From positions 1,612,001-1,676,000 of the forward strand of contig NZ_VDMS01000001.1 in NCBI RefSeq assembly GCF_006346395.1: a stretch of 64,000 bases of DNA. The letters run 5' to 3'. Of this stretch, positions 8,618 through 19,197 are shown piece after piece. Numbering within the stretch: position 1 is the first letter of the stretch; the number at the start of each line of letters is the position of its first letter. A program made the translations under genes and the position numbers. The notes below the pieces were generated by a model that saw nothing but the letters and a program-made list of their open reading frames with translations, had not been told where the DNA came from and did not search any database. The DNA is from Nocardioides plantarum (GTDB lineage: Bacteria; Actinomycetota; Actinomycetes; Propionibacteriales; Nocardioidaceae).

Positions 8618-9214
8618 ATGACTGCGACCTACACCTTCGACATCTTCTCCAGCATCGACGGCTTCGCCTCCTACGACGCCCCGGGCGACTGGGGCGGCTA
8701 CTGGGGCAAGCAGGGCCCGGAGCTGCTCGCCCATCGGCTCGCGGCGTACGACGGCGAGCAGCGGATGGTCTTCGGCGCCCACACCTACCGCGCGTTCGCG
8801 CGGATGCTGGCAGCGAGCAGCGAGGGCGACGACGTGCGCGACCCGTGGGTGGACCGGATGCGGAGCCTGCCGACGTACGTCGTCTCCTCGACCCTGGCGG
8901 ACCCCCTCGACTGGCCGGACGCGACCGTCGTCAGCGGGGACCCGGTCGAGACCGTGGCGAGGCTCAAGGCAGAGTCCGACGTGCCGTTGCGGTCGCACGG
9001 CAGCCTGACCCTCAACCGCGCGTTGCTGGCCGCCGGACTGGTCGACCGCGTGCAGCTGACGCTGTTCCCGGTGATCTCGGGCCAGACGGGGGCCGAGCCG
9101 ATCTTCGCCGGCGCGGGAGACTTCGACCTGGAGCTGCTCGAGAGCCACGCCCTGGACTCCGACACCCTCGAGCTCGTCTACCGGCCGAGCCTGCGCACGT
9201 GGGACACCCCCTAG
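8618..9214 (+). CDS. Dihydrofolate reductase / RibD-type reductase family protein
   Basis: A 198-residue protein of the RibD C-terminal / DHFR-like fold. Typical features are the start TYTFDIFSSIDGFA, the central FGAHTYRAF helix, YVVSSTLADPLDW, and the C-terminal GLVDRVQLTLFPVISGQ segment common to this family. Such proteins bind NADPH and reduce small, often unknown, substrates. The ATG chosen gives the full domain but has no clear ribosome site. A good Shine-Dalgarno (GGAGGAGAG at 8575-8583) precedes another ATG at 8584 that is out of frame with the conserved protein. Confidence 0.8.
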   Translation: MTATYTFDIFSSIDGFASYDAPGDWGGYWGKQGPELLAHRLAAYDGEQRMVFGAHTYRAFARMLAASSEGDDVRDPWVDRMRSLPTYVVSSTLADPLDWPDATVVSGDPVETVARLKAESDVPLRSHGSLTLNRALLAAGLVDRVQLTLFPVISGQTGAEPIFAGAGDFDLELLESHALDSDTLELVYRPSLRTWDTP

Positions 9215-9231
9215 CCACGCGTGCCGCGGGC

Positions 9232-10716
9232 TCAGCCCACGTGCCAGTAGCGGCGGACGAGGTCGGAGCGCGCCTCCTCGTCCTTGGCCACCTTCTTCAT
9301 CAGCTTGGCCCCGCCCGCGGCGCGCAGCTCCTCGAGCACCTGGTCGACGAGCGAGGCCGGGAAGACCCCGTCGGCCTCGAAGACCTTCCGCTGCTTCTCC
9401 AGCTCGTCGGCCGACTCCTCGCACGACGTCGGCAGCTGCTCGAAGCGGCGGTGGGCGTCGGTGCCGAGGCGCTCGGCCTTCTCGAGCGCGTCGGGGTCGG
9501 CCAGGCCGACACGGGCCGCGACGGCCATCCCGGCGAGGAGCAGGTGGACGTCGGCCGACCCGTCGCCCAGACGCAGCTCGATCGTCTGCGGGTGTACGGC
9601 GGGCTCGTGGCTCGGCACGTCGCTCTCGGGGGTGCCGGGGTTGGCATGGGCGATCATGTCGGGCAGCACGTCACCGGTCCAGGCGAGCGGCACGCGGACC
9701 AGGCCGGTGCGGTCGGTCTCGCCCCAGCTGATCCCCTCCGGCGACTCGTCGCCGTCGGTGAACCGCAGGTAGGACGTCGGGACCGTGTTGCCGAAGGCCG
9801 TCAGGGCCTTGGCATGGGTCAGGTAGCCGGCGATCAGCCGGCGGCCGGTGTCGTTGAGGCCGTCGTCGACGATCGCGCTGGCGTCGTCGCGCACCAGCCG
9901 GCTGTGCACGTGCAGCCCGCTGCCGGCCCCGTCGGGGCTCACCGACGGGGCGAAGGTCACCTCGAGGCCGTGGGAGGCGGCGACCTCGCGCACGACCCAC
10001 TTGGCGAGCACGAGCGCGTCCGCGGCCTGCTCCACCGGCACGGGCCAGAGCTCGATCTCGTGCTGCACCAGCTGCCGGTGCTCCTCGAGGATGTTGCCGA
10101 CCTCGCCGTGCGCGTACTTCAGGCGGACGCCCATGGAGGAGAGGTGACCGAGGACCTGCTCGCGGACCCGCTGCCCCTTGGAGAACGGCGCCGACTCCTG
10201 GTAGCCGCGCTCCTCCTCGACGGGGAAGACCCGGTCGGGCTCGCCGACCAGGTAGTACTCCAGCTCGCCGAACGCCTCGAGCACGAGACCGGTCTCCCGC
10301 ACGAGCGCGTCGGCGGCGCGGCGTACGACCTGCTCGCGGGCGTAGGACAGCGGCTGGCCGTCCTGGTCGTAGAACGAGCAGAGCACGTCGAGCGACCTGC
10401 GCTCGCCGAACGGGTTGAGGAACGCCGTGCGGTGCCGCGGGACGATGTAGACGTCGCTCGCCTCGGTGGCGGCCCCCGGGAAGATGCTGGAGCCGTCGAC
10501 CCGCTCGCCCCGGGCCAGGACCCCGACCAGGTGCTCGCGCGAGGTGATCGGGAACGCGATCGTCTTGAGCCGACCGTCGCCGCCGACGTAGCGCAGGTTG
10601 ACCTGCTCGAGCCCCAGCTCCTCGACCGCGCGGACGAGGTCGTCGACCGTGAACGTGTGCGCCGGCTTGTCGAGCAGGCGGACGAGCGGGTGGGGTTCGA
10701 GGACGTCGGTAGCCAT
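9232..10716 (-). CDS. Glutamine synthetase family enzyme
   Basis: A 494-residue protein covering both GS domains. The beta-grasp domain is at about 20-115 and the catalytic domain follows. Visible landmarks are the metal-ligand segment ELEYYLV (151-157), APSVSPDGAGSGLHVHSRL (256-274, the counterpart of the NGSGMHVHQSL ATP/ammonia region) and TSYLRF for the usual NSYKRL arginine site. Length and motifs differ from housekeeping type I GlnA, so it may be a paralogue that couples glutamate to an amine other than ammonia, or a true glutamine synthetase. It is convergent with the reductase gene and followed at some distance by hspR on the same strand. Confidence 0.75.
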   Translation of the reverse strand: MATDVLEPHPLVRLLDKPAHTFTVDDLVRAVEELGLEQVNLRYVGGDGRLKTIAFPITSREHLVGVLARGERVDGSSIFPGAATEASDVYIVPRHRTAFLNPFGERRSLDVLCSFYDQDGQPLSYAREQVVRRAADALVRETGLVLEAFGELEYYLVGEPDRVFPVEEERGYQESAPFSKGQRVREQVLGHLSSMGVRLKYAHGEVGNILEEHRQLVQHEIELWPVPVEQAADALVLAKWVVREVAASHGLEVTFAPSVSPDGAGSGLHVHSRLVRDDASAIVDDGLNDTGRRLIAGYLTHAKALTAFGNTVPTSYLRFTDGDESPEGISWGETDRTGLVRVPLAWTGDVLPDMIAHANPGTPESDVPSHEPAVHPQTIELRLGDGSADVHLLLAGMAVAARVGLADPDALEKAERLGTDAHRRFEQLPTSCEESADELEKQRKVFEADGVFPASLVDQVLEELRAAGGAKLMKKVAKDEEARSDLVRRYWHVG

Positions 10717-10758
10717 GCCCAGTTGTAGCAGGGCCTCACCAACCCGGGTCTTGTGGAC

Positions 10759-11184
10759 TCAGCGCCCGCGTCGCCACACGACCAGCGCCTGGCTGGCGGT
10801 GGGGTCGCGCAGGGCGGGCAGTCGTGAGGGCGGCCCCTCGGCGGCCCGGGCCGTCATGGCTTGACGCAACGCGTCGCGCGTGGCGGCGAGCTCGTGCTGC
10901 AGCTCGTCGTTGCGGGCCCGGAGGGCCAGGACCTGGTGCTCGAGCTCGAGGATGCGGCGGACGCCCTCGATGCCGATGCCGGAGGAGGTGAGCTCGGCGA
11001 TCGAGCGCAGCAGCTCGAGGTCGTGGTGGCTGTAGCGACGACCGCCCCCGCCGGTGCGGCCCGGGGTGATCAGGCCCATCCGCTCGTAGGTGCGCAGGGT
11101 CTGCGGGTGCAGCCCGGTCAGCTGGGCGGCGACGCTGATGACGTAGATCGGCGCGTCGGGGGGCGGCGTCGTCGGGTTGTTCAC
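10759..11184 (-). CDS. hspR: HspR, MerR-family heat-shock repressor
   Basis: A 141-residue MerR-type repressor. The winged-helix DNA-binding part covers residues ~14-55 (LTGLHPQTLRTYERMGLI followed by the glycine-rich wing and RRYS), then a coiled-coil region around 75-110. In actinobacteria HspR works with DnaK as co-repressor at HAIR operators. Here it is the last gene of dnaK-grpE-dnaJ-hspR, with its GTG start overlapping the dnaJ stop by four bases. A matching HAIR operator lies in front of dnaK (14893-14913). Confidence 0.93.
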   Translation of the reverse strand: MNNPTTPPPDAPIYVISVAAQLTGLHPQTLRTYERMGLITPGRTGGGGRRYSHHDLELLRSIAELTSSGIGIEGVRRILELEHQVLALRARNDELQHELAATRDALRQAMTARAAEGPPSRLPALRDPTASQALVVWRRGR

Positions 11185-12353
11185 CTGGCGTCCTCGAACA
11201 GCCCCGCTCGCAGCGGCTTGCCGGCGGTGGCCTCGCGGTAGGCCTCGACGGCCTCCCGCGCAGCCTGGTCGAGCACCGCCGGCACGTGCACCTGCACGGT
11301 GGCGAGCAGGTCGCCGCGGGTGCCGTCGGCCTTGGTGGCGCCGCGCCCCCGCACCCGGAAGGTCCGCCCGTTGGGGGTGCCGGCCGGGATGCGCAACGTG
11401 ACCGGGGCGCCGTTGAGGGTGGGGACCTTGATCTCGGCGCCCAGGGCGACCTCGTCGAACGAGACGGGTACGTCGAGGGTCAGGTTGTCGCCGGACCGCG
11501 CGAACACGCGGTGGGGCGAGACCTTGACCACGACGAACAGGTCGCCGGCCGGGCCGCCGTTGTCGCCGGCCTGGCCCTTGCCTCGCAGCCGGATGCGCTG
11601 GCCGTCCTTGACGCCCGCGGGGATGCGGGCCTGGATGGTGCGTGCGGAGGTGCCGCGCCCGCTGCCGTGGCAGGTCGGGCACTTGTCGTCGTAGACGAGC
11701 TGGCGGCCGCCGCAGCCGGGGCAGGTCTCGTTGATCGAGAACGCCCCGCCGACCCCGGCGACGACGTAGCCGGCGCCGTCGCACTCGGGACAGATGTGCG
11801 GCTTGGTGCCGGGCTTGCCGCCGGTGCCGGAGCAGGTCGGGCACGGCGCGTCGGACGAGAGCCGCAGCGAGATGGTGACGCCCTCGAGGGCATCGACGAA
11901 CGAGATCGTCGCGCTGGTCTCGACGTCGCCGCCCTTGGCGGGCCGCCGCGGCTGCTGGGTACGCCGGGCGCCCGCGCCGCCGAAGAGGTCGCCGAACATG
12001 TCGCCGAGCCCACCGCTGCCGCCGGCCCCGCGGGCCCGGTCGCCGAACAGGTCGTTGAACCCGCCGCCACCGCCCCCGCCGAAGCCGGAGGGCGCGCCGG
12101 AGCCGTAGAGCCGGCGCATCTCGTCGTACTTGGCCCGCTTGGCGGTGTCGCCGACGACGTCGTAGGCCTCGGCGACCGCCTTGAACTTCTCGAGGCGCTC
12201 GTCGTCACCGGGGTGGGTGTCGGGATGGTTGTCGCGCGCCAGCCGCTTGTAGGCCTTCTTGACGTCGGCCGCGGGGGCGTCCTTGCCCACGCCGAGCACG
12301 GCGTAGAAGTCCTTCTGGGCCCACTCGGGCTTGAAGCCGTCGTTGTCAGCCAT
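11181..12353 (-). CDS. dnaJ: DnaJ co-chaperone
   Basis: A 390-residue full-length DnaJ. The J domain includes HPD near residue 43, a glycine/phenylalanine-rich linker (~80-130) follows, then four zinc motifs (CPTCSGTG, CPECDGAG, CPGCGGRQ, CPTCHGSG) and the two C-terminal client-binding domains. The third zinc motif lacks the usual final G-x-G. It stimulates DnaK ATPase activity and delivers unfolded proteins. A long purine-rich Shine-Dalgarno (AGGAGAGGAGGAGGG) sits directly before the ATG. It lies 25 bases after grpE. Confidence 0.95.
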   Translation of the reverse strand: MADNDGFKPEWAQKDFYAVLGVGKDAPAADVKKAYKRLARDNHPDTHPGDDERLEKFKAVAEAYDVVGDTAKRAKYDEMRRLYGSGAPSGFGGGGGGGFNDLFGDRARGAGGSGGLGDMFGDLFGGAGARRTQQPRRPAKGGDVETSATISFVDALEGVTISLRLSSDAPCPTCSGTGGKPGTKPHICPECDGAGYVVAGVGGAFSINETCPGCGGRQLVYDDKCPTCHGSGRGTSARTIQARIPAGVKDGQRIRLRGKGQAGDNGGPAGDLFVVVKVSPHRVFARSGDNLTLDVPVSFDEVALGAEIKVPTLNGAPVTLRIPAGTPNGRTFRVRGRGATKADGTRGDLLATVQVHVPAVLDQAAREAVEAYREATAGKPLRAGLFEDAR

Positions 12354-12378
12354 CCCTCCTCCTCTCCTGGGTCTGCTG

Positions 12379-12953
12379 CTACTCGGGGTCGACGACGAGG
12401 ACCTGCGCGGCGCGCACGACCCGGTCGCCGATCTTGTAGCCGGCCTTGGCGATCACCTTGACCGTGGTCACCGTGACCTCGGGGTCGGGCCCGAGGTGGC
12501 TCAGGGCCTCGTGGACCGTCGGGTCGAACGCGTCGCCCGCCGCGCCGAACTTGACCAGGCCGGCCGTCGCGACGACCCGCTCGAGCTGGTCGGCGACCGA
12601 CTTGAACCCGGGGTCGAGCTCTCCGTGCTCCTTGGCGCGGTCGATGTTGTCGAGCACCTCGGTGATCGGGGCGAGCGCGGTGAACTTCGCGTTCTGGACC
12701 ACGAGCTCGCGGTCGCGCTCGACCCGCCGCTTGTAGTTGAGGTACTCGGCCTGCAGACGCTGCAGGTCGGCGAGCCGCTCCTCGGCGAGGCGCTCGGCCA
12801 CGACGAGACGGTCGCCCGGGGACTCGGCCACCTCGGGCTCGGCGGCAGGCTCGAGCGGGGCCTCGACCTCGGTCTCGTTGGCCATCTCCCCGTCGGGGAA
12901 GGGCGTCTGCTCGACGCCCTCCCCCTCCGGCGTGACGTCTTCGGGACGCTCGG

Positions 12954-12957
<4 letters not shown>
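12379..12957 (-). CDS. grpE: GrpE nucleotide exchange factor
   Basis: A 192-residue GrpE. The acidic N-terminal ~50 residues are followed by the long dimerising helix containing [19 protein letters not shown], then the beta-rich head with the family signature [21 protein letters not shown] near the C-terminus. It exchanges ADP for ATP on DnaK. The GTG start overlaps the dnaK stop codon by four bases, so the two are coupled. Confidence 0.95.
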
Positions 12958-14819
<1,862 letters not shown>

Positions 14820-14892
14820 GGTGGTGTTCCTCCGTGCTTGGTGGGATCAGGATCGGTGTGGTGCGGTGGTTGTGCGGTGGGGAGTCAGAGAA

Positions 14893-14913
14893 GTTGAGTC
14901 CCGATGGCTCAAG
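14893..14913 (-). promoter_or_regulatory. HAIR operator (HspR binding site) in front of dnaK
   Basis: On the minus strand the site reads CTTGAGC, seven spacer bases, then ACTCAAC. The HspR-associated inverted repeat is CTTGAGT-N7-ACTCAAG, so each half-site matches 6 of 7 positions with exact spacing. It lies upstream of dnaK in the operon that also encodes HspR, which indicates autoregulation. Confidence 0.85.
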
Positions 14914-14964
14914 TCTGACACAGGGTTCAACCCCGGCCCCACCGGGGTTGTTCCCGGCACCGCC

Positions 14965-14970
14965 TAGGGT
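14965..14970 (+). promoter_or_regulatory. -10 hexamer TAGGGT of a leaderless gene
   Basis: TAGGGT ends 6 bases before the GTG at 14977 and no Shine-Dalgarno is present. This is one of the clearest leaderless starts in the window. Confidence 0.65.
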
Positions 14971-14976
14971 CGTGGC

Positions 14977-15675
14977 GTGACCGCAGCCGGCAGCTACGTC
15001 GACTTCTTCTCCGCCCTGGCCGGGCCCGAGGCCACCGACCGCGACCCCGACGTCGTGATGCGCGAGGTCCAGGCCCGTCTGGGCCGGTTCCGCCAGCAGT
15101 ACAAGTTCGGCATGGACGAGGTGCTGACCAAGATCACGATCCTGCGCGAGGAGTTCGAGGAGACGCAGGGCTACGGCCCGATCGAGCACGTCAAGACCCG
15201 GTTGAAGACCCTCGACAGCCTGCTGGCCAAGGCGACCCGGCTCGGCGTGCCGCCCGACCTCGAGGCGATCCGCGGCACCATCCGCGACATCGCCGGCATC
15301 CGGGTGACCTGCGCCTTCGTCGACGACACCTACCGCCTGGCCGAGATGCTCACCCGACAGCCGGACCTCACGGTGCTGCAGACCAAGGACTACATCGCCT
15401 CGCCCAAGGCCAACGGCTACCAGAGCCTGCACCTGATCGTGCAGGTGCCGGTCTTCCTCTCCGACCGCACCGTGCAGGTGCCGGTCGAGGTGCAGATCCG
15501 CACCATCGCGATGGACTTCTGGGCCTCGGTCGAGCACCAGGTCTACTACAAGTACGACGGCGCGGTGCCGTCCCACCTGCGCGAGACCCTGCGCCAGGTC
15601 GCGGCGATCGCCACCGACCTCGACGACCAGATGGGGCGCCTGCGCGAGGAGGTCCGGACGCTCGGTCCGACCTGA
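14977..15675 (+). CDS. RelA/SpoT-domain small alarmone synthetase-like protein
   Basis: A 232-residue protein made almost only of the (p)ppGpp synthetase (RelA/SpoT) domain, like RelP/RelQ-type small alarmone synthetases; there is no HD hydrolase and no TGS domain. Visible are the RDIAGIRVTCAFVDD segment (about 108-122), SPKANGYQSLHLIVQVP (147-163) with the catalytic YQSLH, and VEVQIRT followed by FWASVEHQVYYK. It would transfer pyrophosphate from ATP to GDP or GTP. The GTG start is fixed by the TAGGGT hexamer 6 bases upstream. Its stop is one base from the end of the convergent LysR gene. Confidence 0.88.
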   Translation: MTAAGSYVDFFSALAGPEATDRDPDVVMREVQARLGRFRQQYKFGMDEVLTKITILREEFEETQGYGPIEHVKTRLKTLDSLLAKATRLGVPPDLEAIRGTIRDIAGIRVTCAFVDDTYRLAEMLTRQPDLTVLQTKDYIASPKANGYQSLHLIVQVPVFLSDRTVQVPVEVQIRTIAMDFWASVEHQVYYKYDGAVPSHLRETLRQVAAIATDLDDQMGRLREEVRTLGPT

Positions 15676-15676
15676 G

Positions 15677-16561
15677 TCAGCCGGCGACGACTGCCAGCCG
15701 CGCGACCAGCGCGGCGGTCGCCGGTACGGCGTCGGCCCCGGGCCGGAAGGCGAGCCCGACGTGCCGGCGACCGAGCGAGGGCATCGGCACGACGCGTACG
15801 TCGGGGTGCCGGTAGGCCGCCAGCGCCGACGCCGGGAGGACCGTGACGCCCAGGCCGCGGGCGACGAGGTTCTGCACCACCACGTAGTCGTCGGTCGTGT
15901 GACGGACGGTCGGGGTGAAGCCGGCGTCCTCGCAGCAGGCCACGAGGTGGGTGCGGCAGCGGACGCAGCCGCCGATCCAGTCGGCGTCGGCGAGCGCGGC
16001 CAAGCCGCCGCGGCCGGGACCGCGCCGCCCGGGCGGGACGACCAGGTGCACCGGCTCGTCCAGCAGTCGCTGCCAGACCAGGGCGCCGAGACCGAGCGGC
16101 GGGCCGTCGTACCCGAAGACGAGCGCGAGGTCGGCGTCGCCCGCGGCCACCGCAGCCAGGGCCTCGGGCGGTTCCGCCTCGTCGAGGCCGACCTCGACGT
16201 CGGGGTGGTCGGCGGCCAGGGCCCCGATCGCGTCGGGCACCAGGGTCGCGGCGGCGGACGGGAACGCGACCAGGCGCACCCGGCCCGCGCGCAGGTGGGT
16301 CAGCGCCGCGAGCTCCTCCTCGGCGGCGTGGAGCTCGGCGGCGACGACGTCGGCGCGCCGCAGCAGGACGCTGCCGGCCTCGGTGGGCGTGACCCCGCCG
16401 GGGCCTCGCAGCAGCAGCGGGACGCCGGCCTCGCGCTCGAGACGGGCCAGGTGCTGGCTGACCGCGGGCTGGGTCCAGCCGAGCTCCCGGGCGGCCGCGC
16501 TGATCGAGCCCGCCCGGGCCACGTCGCGCAGGATGAGGAGGCGACGCGGGTCCAGAGCCAT
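15677..16561 (-). CDS. LysR-family transcriptional regulator
   Basis: A 294-residue LysR regulator. The winged-helix part is at residues 3-62, with the typical GSISAAARELGWTQPAVSQHL. An effector-binding domain follows from ~90. An unusual cysteine cluster, GCVRCRTHLVACC, lies in the effector domain and could bind a metal or sense redox state; that is inference. It is divergent from the aspartate/glutamate racemase gene, its likely target. Its ATG lies 6 bases after TAGCAT on this strand, so it is probably leaderless, and that promoter coincides with a LysR-type palindrome. Confidence 0.88.
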   Translation of the reverse strand: MALDPRRLLILRDVARAGSISAAARELGWTQPAVSQHLARLEREAGVPLLLRGPGGVTPTEAGSVLLRRADVVAAELHAAEEELAALTHLRAGRVRLVAFPSAAATLVPDAIGALAADHPDVEVGLDEAEPPEALAAVAAGDADLALVFGYDGPPLGLGALVWQRLLDEPVHLVVPPGRRGPGRGGLAALADADWIGGCVRCRTHLVACCEDAGFTPTVRHTTDDYVVVQNLVARGLGVTVLPASALAAYRHPDVRVVPMPSLGRRHVGLAFRPGADAVPATAALVARLAVVAG

Positions 16562-16574
16562 AAGCAGATGCTAT
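16561..16574. promoter_or_regulatory. LysR-type T-N11-A palindrome over the regulator's own start
   Basis: The sequence TAAGCAGATGCTAT contains T-N11-A (16561 and 16573) with partial dyad symmetry (AGCA/TGCT). Its right half holds the regulator's TAGCAT -10 hexamer on the minus strand (16568-16573), and its first base belongs to the regulator's ATG. Binding here would repress the regulator and could activate the divergent racemase gene. Confidence 0.5.
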
Positions 16575-16632
16575 GCCTCGCCCTACGAGGACGGGTCTTC
16601 CTAGGGGGCCGTCGAACGGCGATGGTGGGAGC

Positions 16633-17352
16633 ATGAAGACCATCGGCCTCGTCGGCGGCATGTCCTGGCACTCGACCGTGACCTACTACCGGCTGATCAA
16701 CGAGCAGGTCGCAGCCCGCCTCGGAGGTCACGCCTCGGCGCGGATCTCCCTGCAGTCGCTCGACTTCGCCGACGTCCGCGACTGCCAGGTCCGTGGCGAC
16801 TGGGCCGGCTCGGCCGAGCTGCTCGCCGACGCCACCCGCCGCTGCGTCGCCGGCGGCGCCGACCTCGTCGGCCTGTGCACCAACCTGATGCACAAGAACT
16901 TCGCGGCCCTCGAGGGTGCCGCAGCCGAGTCCGACGTGCCCGCCGTCCACATCGCCGACGCCGTCGCCGCGGTCGCGCAGCGCCACGGCTGGACCACCCT
17001 CGGCCTGCTCGGCGCCCGCTGGGTGATGGAGGAGACGTTCTACGCCGAGCGCCTCGCCACCCACGGCATCTCCGTCGTCGTGCCCGACGCGGCCGGCCGC
17101 GAGCTCGTCGACCGTGTGGTCTTCGACGAGATCACCCAGGGCATCTTCCGCGACGAGTCGCGGGCGGCGTACGTCGACGTGATGCGCGACCTGTCCGCCC
17201 GCGGTGCCGACGCGGTCGTGCTGGCCTGCACCGAGATCGGGCTGCTCGTCGACGCCGCCGACGCACCGCTGCCGGTCATCGACTCCGCCGTCGCGCACGC
17301 CTCGCTGCTGGTCGACCTGGCCCTGGACGACGCGGCCCTCCCGGTCGGCTGA
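16633..17352 (+). CDS. Aspartate/glutamate racemase family protein
   Basis: A 239-residue racemase of the aspartate/glutamate (YgeA-like) family. The start KTIGLVGGMSWHST is typical. The two catalytic acid/base positions are visible: Cys82 in LCTNLMHK and Cys199 in LACTEIG. Both residues are Cys, as in glutamate racemase, where some relatives carry Thr at the first site. Substrate preference is not certain. A ribosome site (GGTGGGAG) precedes the ATG. Divergence from the LysR gene suggests it is the regulated target. Confidence 0.85.
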   Translation: MKTIGLVGGMSWHSTVTYYRLINEQVAARLGGHASARISLQSLDFADVRDCQVRGDWAGSAELLADATRRCVAGGADLVGLCTNLMHKNFAALEGAAAESDVPAVHIADAVAAVAQRHGWTTLGLLGARWVMEETFYAERLATHGISVVVPDAAGRELVDRVVFDEITQGIFRDESRAAYVDVMRDLSARGADAVVLACTEIGLLVDAADAPLPVIDSAVAHASLLVDLALDDAALPVG

Positions 17353-17370
17353 CGCTCCCCCAGAGCGCGG

Positions 17371-18135
17371 CTACGTCTTCTCGAAGACGAGCACGAGCGC
17401 CATCCCGAGGAACTTGAGCGGCGACCGCTCGACCCGGTCGGTCACGGTGCGGATCCGGCCGCCCACGCCGGACCGGTCGAACGGCGGCATCATGTAGTCG
17501 GAGCCGACCAGGTACAGACCCTGCGCGGCGGCCTGAGCCGCCAGGCCCGATCTCGTGAACGTCCTCGCGTCGGCCATCCGACGGTGCAGCGGCGGGACCC
17601 AGGTCAGGAACGGGCCGTACTGCGGCGGACGGCGCTTGCCGCGGAAGAAGAACCCGTGGGTCTCGAACGGGAACCACGTGTTGGGCGTGGTCACGAGCAG
17701 TCGTCCGCCGGGGACGAGCACCCGGCGTACCTCGGCGAGGGTCTCCTCGACCGACGCCACGTGCTCGATGACCTCGATCATGGTGACCACGTCGAACGAC
17801 GCATCAGGGAGGTCGAGGCGCTCGCCGGGCATCTGGTGGATGACCAGCTTGTCCTCGAGGGGGGTGCCGGCCACCTCGGCACGGAACATCGCGAGACGCT
17901 CCGGCTCGACGTCGACGCCCGTGACGTGGTCGAAGCGGGCAGCCAGCCGCCGGGTGTAGGTGCCGTCACCGCACCCGAGGTCGAGCAGGCGGGTGCCGCT
18001 GACGTCGGTCAGCCCGCCGAGCGCCGCGAGCCGCTTCTCGACGCCCCGGTCGCCCTTGTTGGACCGGACCGCTCCGCGCCCCAGCTCGCGCGTCTGCGGT
18101 CGACTGCTCACGGTCCTCACCTGCCTCCCCGCCAC
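17371..18135 (-). CDS. Class I SAM-dependent methyltransferase
   Basis: A protein of up to 254 residues with the class I methyltransferase fold. Motif I is LLDLGCGDGTY (about 50-60), the acidic loop VTGVDVEPER follows, then DASFDVVTMIEVIEHV, and RVLVPGGRLLVTTPN is the strand-4/5 region. This resembles UbiE/Coq5-like or lipid-modifying methyltransferases; the substrate is unknown. The start is uncertain: in-frame GTG codons at 18135, 18120 and 18111 are all possible, and GGGGAGG just before 18120 favours that one. It is convergent with the racemase gene. Confidence 0.82.
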   Translation of the reverse strand: MAGRQVRTVSSRPQTRELGRGAVRSNKGDRGVEKRLAALGGLTDVSGTRLLDLGCGDGTYTRRLAARFDHVTGVDVEPERLAMFRAEVAGTPLEDKLVIHQMPGERLDLPDASFDVVTMIEVIEHVASVEETLAEVRRVLVPGGRLLVTTPNTWFPFETHGFFFRGKRRPPQYGPFLTWVPPLHRRMADARTFTRSGLAAQAAAQGLYLVGSDYMMPPFDRSGVGGRIRTVTDRVERSPLKFLGMALVLVFEKT

Positions 18136-18287
18136 CGGCGTCGCGTGGACGCATGGTGCCCCGCCGGCCGGTGGCGCAGGCAGGCGCTCGGACGACTTCC
18201 CCAGAACTGGGGACGGCCAGCGTGTGTCCCAGGTCCCATCCCCACGGGTCTGGGAACAATCGGGGCCCGCGTGGTGTGGTCCTAGGT

Positions 18288-19139
18288 ATGGCTACGACAG
18301 TTCCGACCCTGACCCTCAACAACGGCACGACCATCCCCCAGCTGGGATTCGGCAACTACCAGGTCCCCCCGGAGCAGACCGCCGACGTCGTCAGCAAGGC
18401 CCTCCAGGCCGGCTACCGACACATCGACACCGCGCAGATGTACGGCAACGAGCAGGAGACCGGCGTCGCGATCGCCGCGTCCGGCATCCCGCGCGACGAG
18501 CTCTTCGTCACCAGCAAGCTCAACAACGGCTTCCACCGGCCGGAGGACGCCAAGCGCGAGTTCGGCGAGACCCTGGCCAAGCTCGGCCTCGACCACATCG
18601 ACCTGTTCCTCATCCACTGGCCCCTGCCGACCCTGTACGACGGCGACTACGTCTCGACGTGGCGCACGCTGACCGAGTTCGTCACCGAGGGCCGCGCCCG
18701 CGCGGTCGGCGTCTCCAACTTCCAGCCGGCCCACCTCGACCGGATCGTGGCCGAGACCGGCGTCGTCCCGGCCGTCAACCAGATCGAGGCGCACCCCTTC
18801 TTCCTCAACGACGAGGCCCGCGCCGCGACCCACCGCCACGGCGCGCTGGTCGAGGCCTGGTCGCCGATCGCGCAGGGCGCGGTGCTCGACGACGCGACCA
18901 TCGCCGAGGTCGCCTCGGCCCACGACAAGACGCCGTCGCAGGTGACCCTGCGCTGGCACGTGCAGCGCGGCGACATCATCTTCCCCAAGACGACGTCGCC
19001 CGAGCGGATGGCCGAGAACTTCGGCATCTTCGACTTCGAGCTCACCGACGCCGAGGTCGCCTCGATCAGCGGCCTCGACAAGGGCGAGGAGGGTCGCACC
19101 GGCCCCAACCCCGACGCGTTCGACTACGTGCCCGGCTGA
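18288..19139 (+). CDS. Aldo/keto reductase
   Basis: A 283-residue aldo/keto reductase (2,5-diketo-D-gluconate reductase-like, AKR5 type). The catalytic tetrad is visible: Asp and Tyr in YRHIDTAQMYGNE, Lys in VTSKLNN and His in FLIHWP. GVSNFQPAHL and IIFPKTTSPERM are the usual NADPH-binding segments. It reduces aldehydes or ketones in the cytoplasm. A CCTAGG lies directly before the ATG, but the spacing does not fit the leaderless pattern here, so the promoter is not resolved. It is a single-gene unit. Confidence 0.92.
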   Translation: MATTVPTLTLNNGTTIPQLGFGNYQVPPEQTADVVSKALQAGYRHIDTAQMYGNEQETGVAIAASGIPRDELFVTSKLNNGFHRPEDAKREFGETLAKLGLDHIDLFLIHWPLPTLYDGDYVSTWRTLTEFVTEGRARAVGVSNFQPAHLDRIVAETGVVPAVNQIEAHPFFLNDEARAATHRHGALVEAWSPIAQGAVLDDATIAEVASAHDKTPSQVTLRWHVQRGDIIFPKTTSPERMAENFGIFDFELTDAEVASISGLDKGEEGRTGPNPDAFDYVPG

Positions 19140-19185
19140 GGTTCGACACGAGCCCAGGTGACAACTCGGCCAACTCGCAGACGCC

Positions 19186-19191
19186 TAGCGT
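19186..19191 (+). promoter_or_regulatory. -10 hexamer TAGCGT of a leaderless gene
   Basis: TAGCGT ends 6 bases before the GTG at 19198, with no Shine-Dalgarno between them. Confidence 0.6.
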
Positions 19192-19197
19192 CGAGGG

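Noticed and set aside
11641..11720. Degenerate third zinc motif in DnaJ as a sign of a broken gene
   Set aside because: All paired Cys residues are present; only the trailing glycine differs, so the protein is most likely functional.
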